64,000 nucleotides of DNA, taken from positions 123,969 to 187,968 of the forward strand of contig NZ_BCYP01000026.1 in the NCBI RefSeq assembly GCF_001598255.1, read 5' to 3'. The stretch comes from Mitsuaria chitosanitabida ATCC BAA-476 = NBRC 102408. GTDB taxonomy: Bacteria; Pseudomonadota; Gammaproteobacteria; Burkholderiales; Burkholderiaceae_C. Of the stretch, positions 27,320 through 34,327 are shown piece after piece. The notes under the pieces are model-generated. The model was not told the origin of the DNA, did no database searches, and was given only the letters and a program-made list of their open reading frames with translations. Position 1 is the first letter of the stretch, and every line of letters begins with the position of its first letter. Made by a program: the position numbers and the translations under genes.

Positions 27320-28270
27320 ATGTCCATGACGATGCCCGGCACCACGCCCGCGACCGCTTCCTCCAAGACCTCCGACGCCCCGTCCGGCCCCGGGCGAGCC
27401 CGGCGCGGCGCGCCGGCCTGGCTGCGCGAGCCGCTGCTGCACTTCCTGGTGCTGGGCGGCCTGCTGTTCGGCATCGATCAGCTGTTGACCCGCCGCGCGG
27501 ACGACCCGATGCAGATCGTCGTCGGCCCCGAGGTCGACGCCGAGGCCCGGCAGGTCTTCGCCGCCTCGCGCGGCCGCGAGCCGGACGCCAAGGAACTGCA
27601 GGCCCTGCGTCAGGTGTGGCTGGACAACGAGATCCTGTACCGCGAGGGCCTGGCCCTGCAGCTGGACAAGGGCGACGTGGCGATTCGGGAACGCGTGATC
27701 TTCAAGTCCCTCAGCGTGATCGACGCGGGCGTGAAGCTGCCGCCGGCCGACGACGCCCACCTGAAGACCTGGTTCGACGCGCATCGCGACAAGTACGACG
27801 ATCCGGCGCGCTTCGACTTCGAGGAGGCCGTGCTGCCCGGCGACGCGGACGAGGCCGCGCTGCGCGCCTTCGTCGCCAAGCTCAACGGTGGCGCGTCCGG
27901 CGACGCGGGCGCCGGCCTGCGCGTCTTCAAGGGCCGGCCGCATGCCAACCTGGTCCAGAGCTACGGCGGCGACTTCGCCAAGGCGCTGGAGGGATCGCCG
28001 ATCGGCGAGTGGCGCGTCTTCAGGACAATGGAGGGCGGCCATCCCGGCTGGCGCGCGATGCGTCTGGCGGCGGCCACGCCGGCGCGACCGGGTGATTTCG
28101 CCGTGCTGCGCGGCGTGGTGCTGCAGGACTGGACCGACGCGACGCTGTCGGAGCAGCGCAGCGCCGCCGTGCGCGCGCTGGGCGGCAAGTACAGGATCCG
28201 CTTCGACGCCGAGGGGGCGCCGGCCCCGGCCGGCGGCGCCAGGACCGCCGGCAAGGACGGTGAGCAATGA
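27320..28270 (+). CDS. PpiC/parvulin-like peptidylprolyl isomerase, membrane-anchored
   Basis: 316 aa from ATG 27320; a GTG at 27230 would add 30 residues and neither has a good ribosome site. A short cytoplasmic tail precedes one membrane segment (LLHFLVLGGLLFGIDQLL). The SurA/PpiD-like helical region EPDAKELQALRQVWLDNEILYREGLAL is followed by a C-terminal parvulin-like part (about 140-290). Parvulin catalytic residues are not clearly retained. Genes of this type are often next to HupE/UreJ genes; the next ORF begins at its stop (ATGA). A chaperone role for the partner or for an exported protein is inferred. Confidence 0.75.
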   Translation: MSMTMPGTTPATASSKTSDAPSGPGRARRGAPAWLREPLLHFLVLGGLLFGIDQLLTRRADDPMQIVVGPEVDAEARQVFAASRGREPDAKELQALRQVWLDNEILYREGLALQLDKGDVAIRERVIFKSLSVIDAGVKLPPADDAHLKTWFDAHRDKYDDPARFDFEEAVLPGDADEAALRAFVAKLNGGASGDAGAGLRVFKGRPHANLVQSYGGDFAKALEGSPIGEWRVFRTMEGGHPGWRAMRLAAATPARPGDFAVLRGVVLQDWTDATLSEQRSAAVRALGGKYRIRFDAEGAPAPAGGARTAGKDGEQ

Positions 28271-29313
28271 GCGCCGCGCGGGATGACGGGATCGAGCGCC
28301 GGGCCCCGGCCTCGCGGCCGCCGGCGACGGGCTTCTCCTTCGGTCTGAAGGGCGCCTTGCGCCTGGTGCTGGCCGGCCTGATGGCGATGGCCGCGTTGAT
28401 GGCGCTGCTGCCGCGCGCGGCCCATGCGCACGAGATGAGCATGGCCGAGATGCAGGTCCGCGAGACCGCGCCGGGCGAGTTCATCTGGCAATGGACCGCC
28501 AGCGAGAAGCGGGCCGCCGACGAGGTGCTGACGCCGCAGTGGCCCGAGGGCTGCAAGGCCGAGGGGCTCAACCTGCATTGCGGCAAGGAGGGGTTGCGGG
28601 GCAGCTTCGCGATGGAGGGGGTGGGCAAGCAGTATTCGGCGGCGCTGGTGAAGGTGTTCTGGCTGGACGGGCAGTCGCGCGTGTACACGCTGACGGCGGG
28701 GCAGCCCTCGGTGCAGCTGTTCGGCTCGGCGGAGGACCAGCGCGGCTGGGGCGAGATCGCGCGCGCCTACACGGTGCTGGGGGTCGAGCACATCCTGGCC
28801 GGCGTGGACCACCTGATGTTCGTGATCGGGCTGCTGTTCCTGGTCGGCTTCCGGCGGCGGCTGCTGTGGACCATCACCGCGTTCACGGCGGCGCACAGCC
28901 TGACCCTGGGCATGAGCGCGCTGGGCTGGCTGGCGCTGCGTCCGCCGCCGGTGGAGGCCACGATCGCGCTGTCCATCGTGCTGGTGGCGGGCGAGGCGCT
29001 GCACCAGCGCCAGACCCTGGCGCGCCGCTGGCCGGCGCTGGTGGCCTTCCTGTTCGGGCTGGTGCACGGGCTGGGCTTCGCCGGCGCGCTGCGCGAGATC
29101 GGCCTGCCGCAGCAGCACCTGATGGTGGCGCTGCTGAGCTTCAACGTCGGCGTCGAGATCGGCCAGTTGCTCACGGTCGGCCTGTGCTGGGGGTTGTGGT
29201 GGGTCGCGCGGCGCTGGCCGGCGGCGGCGCGGCTGCGCACGGGGCTGCTGTACGCGATCGGCGCGGCGGCGGCCTACTGGTCGTGGGCGCGCGTGGCGGC
29301 GATCCTGGCCTGA
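28267..29313 (+). CDS. HupE/UreJ family membrane protein, copy 1
   Basis: 348 aa. An N-terminal signal/anchor ending RAAHAHEMSMAEMQV is followed by a ~130-residue periplasmic domain and then the HupE/UreJ_2 membrane domain: LGVEHILAGVDHLMFVIGLL, ITAFTAAHSLTLGMS, LFGLVHGLGFAGAL and LSFNVGVEIGQLL. The conserved His residues (HxxxGxDHxxF, AHS, HGxGF) are typical metal ligands in this family, which is linked to nickel/cobalt handling. No urease or hydrogenase genes are near. Co-translated with the PpiC-like gene. A second member lies at 56725. Confidence 0.9.
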   Translation: MSAARDDGIERRAPASRPPATGFSFGLKGALRLVLAGLMAMAALMALLPRAAHAHEMSMAEMQVRETAPGEFIWQWTASEKRAADEVLTPQWPEGCKAEGLNLHCGKEGLRGSFAMEGVGKQYSAALVKVFWLDGQSRVYTLTAGQPSVQLFGSAEDQRGWGEIARAYTVLGVEHILAGVDHLMFVIGLLFLVGFRRRLLWTITAFTAAHSLTLGMSALGWLALRPPPVEATIALSIVLVAGEALHQRQTLARRWPALVAFLFGLVHGLGFAGALREIGLPQQHLMVALLSFNVGVEIGQLLTVGLCWGLWWVARRWPAAARLRTGLLYAIGAAAAYWSWARVAAILA

Positions 29314-29323
29314 GGGGACGGGC

Positions 29324-30031
29324 ATGAACCTGCTGATGAAGAACGGCGGCCAGGCCGTCATGGGAACGGCCGGCCCGGGGACGACGCCGACCGCGGCGGC
29401 GCCGGGCAAGGCCGAGGTGCACGGGCTGTTCCCGATTCCCGTGATGCGGCTGGCGGGCGCGCTGCCGACGGCGCTGGCGCGGGGGCTGGTCGAGCACTTC
29501 AGCGCGCAGGCGCGGCAGGACAACAACAGCTCCGCGAAGCTGGTGCACACGCGCATGCTCAAGCCGGGCGACAGCCCGCTGCTGGTCGACGTGGCGGCGC
29601 TGCTGGCCGGGCCGCTGTCCGAGTTCGGCGCGCTGCTCTTCGGCGAGCGCATGGCCTGGGCGGTCAAGGAGATGTGGGTCAACGTGATGGAGACCGGCGG
29701 TCACCAGGCGATGCACAACCACGCCAACAGCTTCGCCTCGGGCGTGGTCTACCTGACGGAGACGGACGACTCGGCGCGGACCGTGTTCATGAAGTCGCCG
29801 GGCGGGACCGATTTCAGCTTCAAGAACGATCACCCGGACATGGTGACCGGGCCGTTCAACGCCGAGAAATGGGTGAGCCCCGCGCCGTCGTCCGGCGACC
29901 TGGTGCTCTTCCCGAGCTACCTGATGCACGCGGTCCCGCCGAACGAGGGCCCGCGCCGCATCAGCCTGGCGTTCAACGCGATCCCGGCGCGGTTGAACTC
30001 GTGGGGCTACACCGTCGGGTTCAGCGGATGA
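29324..30031 (+). CDS. Putative 2OG-Fe(II) oxygenase (TIGR02466-like)
   Basis: 235 aa. It contains VHGLFPIPVMRL at the start, then WVNVMETGGHQAMHNHANSF with SGVVYLTE, and DLVLFPSYLMHAVPPNEG followed by RRISLAFN. This order (H-x-H, then distal H and R) matches the cupin core of 2-oxoglutarate/Fe(II) oxygenases in the TIGR02466 group. The substrate is unknown. Ten nt after the HupE/UreJ gene and overlapping the next gene by 4 nt (ATGA), so it is part of the same operon. Confidence 0.8.
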   Translation: MNLLMKNGGQAVMGTAGPGTTPTAAAPGKAEVHGLFPIPVMRLAGALPTALARGLVEHFSAQARQDNNSSAKLVHTRMLKPGDSPLLVDVAALLAGPLSEFGALLFGERMAWAVKEMWVNVMETGGHQAMHNHANSFASGVVYLTETDDSARTVFMKSPGGTDFSFKNDHPDMVTGPFNAEKWVSPAPSSGDLVLFPSYLMHAVPPNEGPRRISLAFNAIPARLNSWGYTVGFSG

Positions 30032-33000
30032 GCACGGTGGCCGGTGAAGGCGCGGCCGCCCGTGACGGCGCGGCGGCCTTGGGTCATGCGCAGGCCGCTG
30101 ACGGCCCGGACCATGGCGCCGAAGCGGCCCTCCCGATGTCGGCATCGCCCGCTGATCGTGTGACGCCGCGGGTCGCGCTCGCGCTGATGGCCGTCTCGGG
30201 GTTCGCGGGCCTGGGCTACCAGATGGTGTGGACGCAGCAATGCGCGCTCTGGCTGGGCTTCGAGGCGGCGGCGGTGCTGGCCGTGGTGACCGCGTTCTTC
30301 GGCGGCCTGGCGCTGGGGGCCTTGCTGCTGGGCGGACGCATCGAGCGCTCCGCCGAGCCGCGGCGCTGGTACCTGGCGTGCGAAGCGGCGATCGGTCTGT
30401 GGGGGCTGGCGCTGGTGGTGCTGATGCGGCCGGCGGGCGACGCCGTGCAGCGCTGGATCGGCGCGGAGCCGACGGCGCTGTGGCAATGGGCGGTGAGTTT
30501 CGGCGCCAGCTTTGTCCTGCTGCTGCCGGCGACCGCCGCGATGGGCGCGACGCTGCCGGCGATCGAGCGCCTGGCGCGCGGGGCCGGGCGCCGGTCGATC
30601 GCGGGGCTGTACGCGGCGAACACGGCGGGCGCGGTGCTGGGCGTGCTGCTGGTGACCTTCTGGCTGGTGCCGGGGATCGGGCTGGCGAGCACCGCGATGG
30701 TCTGCGCCGGTCTGAACGCGCTGTGCGTCGTCGGCGCTTGGCGGGGGCTCCCACCCTCACCCCGACCCTCTCCCGCCCCGCGGGAGAGGGGGCAAGAGGG
30801 GACGCCCGAGAAGAGGCAAGAGGGGACGCACGAGAAGAGGCAAGAAGGGACGCACGAGAAGAGGCAAGAGGAGATGCAGGAGAAGAGGCAAGAAGGGGCG
30901 CACGGGAAGAGGCAGGAGGGAGCGCACGAGGAGAGGCGAGACGAGATGCGGCACCTGTTGCGAGGGAGAGAAGGGGACGGGCGATCTCCTCCGCAGCGGG
31001 CGCGCGAGGCGAGCGGCTTGCTCCCTCTCCCGCTTGCGGGAGAGGGCGGGGGTGAGGGTCTTCTGTTCCTCCCGCTCGCCCTCAGCGGCCTGCTCGGCAT
31101 CGGCTACGAGGTGATGGTGGTCCGCGTGCTGAGCCAGCTCAACGAGGACACGGTCTACACCTTCGCGCTGCTGCTGGCGGTCTATCTCGTGGGAACCTCG
31201 ACCGGCGCGGCCCTGTACCAGCGCTGGCTGTCGTCGCGCGGCGGCGAGCGCGCTTCCCCGCCTCCAGCGAACCCGTCGGCCACCCACGCACGCGCGATCC
31301 GCGCGCTCGACCTCCGTCTCCCCGCGCTGCTCGCCATCGCCTGCCTGCTGGGCCTGCTGGCGCTCTGGTCCGCGCCCTCGCTGAAGGACGGTGCGTTCGC
31401 CCTCGTCGGCCCGGGCTTCGGCGCGGCGCTCGGCGTGGAGACCCTGCTCGCGCTCGCGGCCTTCGCCCTGCCGACGCTGGTCATGGGCGCATGGTTCAGT
31501 CACCTGGCCACGCGCGCCATGTCGCGAGGCATCGGCTTCGGCCACGCCCTCGCGGTGAACACGCTCGGCGCGGCCGCGGCGGCGCCGCTGTTCGGCGTCG
31601 TCCTCGCGCCCTGGCTCGGACCGAAGGCCGCCTTGCTGGTCATCGCCGCCGGCTACCTGCTGCTCGCGGCCTCGGCCGGCGGCGCGGCGGCACCGGGCTG
31701 GCGCCGTCCGCTGGTCTGGGCACCGGCCGCGGCGCTGGGCCTGCTCGGCCTCGTCGGCGCGCCGCTCGCCTTCGTCGACGTGCCGCCCGGCGCGCGCATC
31801 GTCAGCTATGCCGAGGGCGCGACGGCGGCGGTGAGCGTCGTCGAGGACGGGCAGGGCGTGACCCGACTCCGCATCAACAACCGCCAGCAGGAGGGCAGCA
31901 GCGCCAGCCTGTTCGTCGACGGCCGCCAGGCCTTGCTGCCGGTGCTGCTGCACCCGTCGCCGCGACGCGTGCTCTTCCTGGGACTGGGAACGGGCGCGAC
32001 CTCGTCGACGGCGGCGCAGGATCCATCGCTCCGCGTGGACGCCGTCGAACTGTTGCCCGAGGTCATCGCCGCCTCGCCGCGCTTCACCTCGGCGCTGGGC
32101 CTCGACGGCGCGACCCCGCGTCTGGTCGCCGCCGACGCACGCCGCTACGTCCGCGCGGCGCCGTCGACCTATGACGTCATCGTCTCGGACAACTTCCATC
32201 CGGCGCGCAGCGGCTCCGGCGCGCTCTACACCCGCGAGCACTTCGAGGCCGTGCGGGAACGCCTGGCGCCGGGTGGTCTCTTCTGCCAATGGCTGCCGCT
32301 GCACCAGCTGGACCTGGACAGCCTGCGCAGCGTGGTGCGGGCCTTCCTGGCCGCCTATCCGGACGGGATGGCCGTGCTCGCCAGCAACAGCCTGGAGACG
32401 CCGGTGGTGGGCCTGGTCGGCCACCGCGATCCCGATCACCTCACGGGGACAGGTCTTGCCCAATGGCACGACCGCCTGCTGCGCGCCCCCGCGCGTCGCG
32501 ACGGGCGCTCGCTCGCGGACTTCGGCCTGGAGGACGAGTTCGCCGTCCTCGGCAGCGTCGTGGCGGGCCCGTCCGCGCTGGCGGACTTCGCCCGCGAGGC
32601 GCCCATGAACACGGACGACCGGCCGGTGGTCGCCTACCTGGCGCCGCGTCTGCTCTACGCGCCGGAGTCGACGCCCAAGGATCGGCTCTTCGAGCTGCTC
32701 CATCGCGTGAGCGCCCGCCCCGAGGAGGTGCTCGGCGCTCGCGCCGACCGGTCACCCGAGGACGCGCGACGCTTGCAGGCGTACTGGCGCGCGCGGGACC
32801 GCTTCCTCGAGGCGGGCCGCGAGGTGCGTCCGGTGGCGGACCCGGGCGAGATGCTGGCCCAGGTCGGCGCGCCCTTGCTGGACGCGGCCCGGACCAGCGC
32901 CGATTTCCGTCCCGCCTATGACCCCCTCCTGCGCATGGCCCTGGCGCTCGCCCCACGCGATCCCGCCGCCGCGCGGCGGGTGCTTCTCGCCCTGAAGGAG

Positions 33001-33054
33001 GCCCAGCCCGCGCGACCGGAGGCGGCCGAGGCCCTGCAATCGTTGGGTCCCTGA
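30028..33054 (+). CDS. Fused membrane protein/spermidine synthase-like protein with in-frame REP insertion
   Basis: 1008 aa. An N-terminal membrane region (ALMAVSGFAGLGYQMVWTQQ onward) and a second membrane region (LLGIGYEVMVVRVLSQL onward) lead to a spermidine synthase-like methyltransferase fold: VLFLGLGTGATSS for cofactor binding, VDAVELLPEV, DVIVSDNFHPARSGSGALYT and LAPGGLFCQWLPLHQ. Such fused proteins are common but mostly of unknown substrate. Between the two membrane regions a ~103-residue charged stretch (about residues 243-345) is encoded by a REP-minisatellite-REP element, giving repeats of RQEGTHEK. The frame stays open throughout. Fourth gene of the operon starting at 27320. Confidence 0.83.
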   Translation: MSTVAGEGAAARDGAAALGHAQAADGPDHGAEAALPMSASPADRVTPRVALALMAVSGFAGLGYQMVWTQQCALWLGFEAAAVLAVVTAFFGGLALGALLLGGRIERSAEPRRWYLACEAAIGLWGLALVVLMRPAGDAVQRWIGAEPTALWQWAVSFGASFVLLLPATAAMGATLPAIERLARGAGRRSIAGLYAANTAGAVLGVLLVTFWLVPGIGLASTAMVCAGLNALCVVGAWRGLPPSPRPSPAPRERGQEGTPEKRQEGTHEKRQEGTHEKRQEEMQEKRQEGAHGKRQEGAHEERRDEMRHLLRGREGDGRSPPQRAREASGLLPLPLAGEGGGEGLLFLPLALSGLLGIGYEVMVVRVLSQLNEDTVYTFALLLAVYLVGTSTGAALYQRWLSSRGGERASPPPANPSATHARAIRALDLRLPALLAIACLLGLLALWSAPSLKDGAFALVGPGFGAALGVETLLALAAFALPTLVMGAWFSHLATRAMSRGIGFGHALAVNTLGAAAAAPLFGVVLAPWLGPKAALLVIAAGYLLLAASAGGAAAPGWRRPLVWAPAAALGLLGLVGAPLAFVDVPPGARIVSYAEGATAAVSVVEDGQGVTRLRINNRQQEGSSASLFVDGRQALLPVLLHPSPRRVLFLGLGTGATSSTAAQDPSLRVDAVELLPEVIAASPRFTSALGLDGATPRLVAADARRYVRAAPSTYDVIVSDNFHPARSGSGALYTREHFEAVRERLAPGGLFCQWLPLHQLDLDSLRSVVRAFLAAYPDGMAVLASNSLETPVVGLVGHRDPDHLTGTGLAQWHDRLLRAPARRDGRSLADFGLEDEFAVLGSVVAGPSALADFAREAPMNTDDRPVVAYLAPRLLYAPESTPKDRLFELLHRVSARPEEVLGARADRSPEDARRLQAYWRARDRFLEAGREVRPVADPGEMLAQVGAPLLDAARTSADFRPAYDPLLRMALALAPRDPAAARRVLLALKEAQPARPEAAEALQSLGP
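30754..30790. repeat. REP-like hairpin, left part of composite element in a CDS
   Basis: Tag CCCTCACCCC, then CCCTCTCCCGC with its complement closing a short loop. It is read in frame within the spermidine synthase-like gene. From here through GGCAAGAGGGG it matches 61141-61188 with one mismatch that I can see. Confidence 0.88.
30791..30958 (+). repeat. 24-bp minisatellite, seven units, in frame
   Basis: Units start at 30791, 30815, 30839, 30863, 30887, 30911 and 30935. The consensus starts GGCAAGAGGGGACGCACGAG and ends AAGA. Units 1-3 are nearly identical, later units diverge, and unit 7 fades out. 24 bp equals eight codons, so unit changes keep frame. Strong purine bias on this strand. Confidence 0.92.
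31021..31062. repeat. REP-like hairpin, right part of composite element in a CDS
   Basis: Inverted relative to the left copy: CCCTCTCCCGC-TT-GCGGGAGAGGG, then GGGGGTGAGGGTCTT. Translates to PLPLAGEGGGEG. Together with 30754-30790 it encloses the minisatellite. Confidence 0.88.
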
Positions 33055-33077
33055 CCTCGATGAGTTTGTGCAGGCGG

Positions 33078-33108
33078 ACTGACCTGCACGAATCAATTCC
33101 CCCATCGG
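33078..33108 (+). repeat. 31-nt conserved block upstream of HEPN cassette, copy 2
   Basis: Differs from copy 1 (22867-22897) at three positions only. It lies 90 nt before the ATG of the first cassette gene and 23 nt after the stop of the spermidine synthase-like gene. Confidence 0.75.
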
Positions 33109-33198
33109 GATCGCTCTTCGAGGGGAATCGACAAGCGCGCGTTCCGCTCGACACTGGCTGCCCTTCGGGTCGTGGACCTGCCGTCGAGAGGAGTCGTG

Positions 33199-33744
33199 AT
33201 GTCGGTGAATGTCTTTCTGGAAGAGGCCAAGGCCCTGATGGCCTCGGTGCCGCCCTTGGCGCCGAAGGCGAACGTGGACTTCCGCGATCTGGTGCTGTTG
33301 CTGCGAGAGCCGAGTGTCCTGTTCGGCGACCCCTGCGACGAATCGGTGGCGATCGATCCACACCTGCACCGTCCCGACTGGGACGATGTGCTCGATGGCC
33401 TGTACATGGGCACGACGGCGGCGTACTCGCGTTGCTCCGTCGTGCTCGAGATGCTGCAGGTCGCGGCCCAACTGCTGCAGGAATCCGGGCATCGGATCCT
33501 GCGTGGCAATCCGGCGCAGCTCTCGATCGTCCGGGACGAGGTGCACGGCATGGACCCGGGTGTGGCCTATGGGTTGCAGATCGACGCGGACGCGGAGACG
33601 GCACATGACCTCAACATGGCGCTGATCGGCCGACTCGTGCGACGGGATATCTCCCGAGGGGGATTGCGCTTCTGGTTCACCGGTGCGAACGGCGACGCGT
33701 CGTACGAGGTGCCGGAGCAGGAAGGAGAGGGCTCATGCCAGTGA
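33199..33744 (+). CDS. Hypothetical protein, first gene of HEPN cassette 2
   Basis: 181 aa from ATG 33199 with AGGAG at 33189-33193. No named domain recognised. It is a distant homologue of the protein at 22994: LREPSVLFGD, DWDDVLDGL, RILRGNPAQ, YGLQIDADAET and LRFWFTGANGD align in order with LRYPEFVFGE, DWDQVPHEI, RICRGDPSI, VDLSIDAPCET and FSFYFTVGEGA. Soluble and acidic. The start of the HEPN-type gene overlaps its end by 10 nt, a tighter coupling than in cassette 1. Confidence 0.75.
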   Translation: MSVNVFLEEAKALMASVPPLAPKANVDFRDLVLLLREPSVLFGDPCDESVAIDPHLHRPDWDDVLDGLYMGTTAAYSRCSVVLEMLQVAAQLLQESGHRILRGNPAQLSIVRDEVHGMDPGVAYGLQIDADAETAHDLNMALIGRLVRRDISRGGLRFWFTGANGDASYEVPEQEGEGSCQ

Positions 33745-34166
33745 GAAGCCACGACATGTTTCGGGACGCGTGGAGTCTGATGAGGTCCTATCCGGAGGCG
33801 CGGGTCCGGACCACCACCAGCCGTGCGTACTACGCAAGCTATCAGCGATGTCTGCAATGGGAGCAGTCCTTGCCGGCACCAGGGGCCCCTTCGAGGATCC
33901 GGGGCGGGGCGCATCAGCAGCTGATCGATCGACTGGAGAATCCCAGCGGGCAATGCTCGAAGTCGCAGCGCGAGAAGTCCAGGGAGTTGGCGAAGCTGCT
34001 GCTGCGTCAGCGCGAGCTGCGTGAGCTCTCCGACTACGAGATGACGGCGACGGTGACGGGACCGTTGGGGACGGAGCAGATGCGACTCACTCAGGAGGTC
34101 TTCGACTACTGCGATGGCCTGGCCCATCCGCCGGCCTCGACCCGGACGCGGCGGCGCCGCGGATGA
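33735..34166 (+). CDS. HEPN/UPF0332-type protein, second gene of cassette 2
   Basis: 143 aa. TSRAYYASYQRCLQW, GAHQQLIDRLENP and RELRELSDYEM match the HEPN/UPF0332 pattern and align gap-free with the protein at 23566. Position 37 is Gln where the paralogue has His, so the R-x6-H motif is lost in this copy; Arg30 and His60 are kept. The C terminus has an extra Arg-rich tail (TRTRRRRG). This copy may therefore be catalytically altered or have a different role (inference). Confidence 0.78.
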   Translation: MPVRSHDMFRDAWSLMRSYPEARVRTTTSRAYYASYQRCLQWEQSLPAPGAPSRIRGGAHQQLIDRLENPSGQCSKSQREKSRELAKLLLRQRELRELSDYEMTATVTGPLGTEQMRLTQEVFDYCDGLAHPPASTRTRRRRG

Positions 34167-34327
34167 CCTCGTGGCGACGGAGTTCGCCGACAATCCCCCC
34201 GCGCCGCCCGCTCGAGGCGGCGCGCCATTTCAGGGAAGCGAGTCATGAGGATCCATCCGCGTTCAGCTCTTCGCGTTCATGGCGTACGGCAGGTCATGCG
34301 CGCCGTGCCCGCCGGGCAGGTCCGGGC

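Noticed and set aside
28267..29313. HupE/UreJ genes as part of a urease or hydrogenase locus
   Set aside because: No ure, hup or hyp genes are visible in the window around either copy.
30791..30958. Minisatellite considered as a CRISPR array
   Set aside because: Units are head-to-tail with no unique spacers and no cas genes are near.
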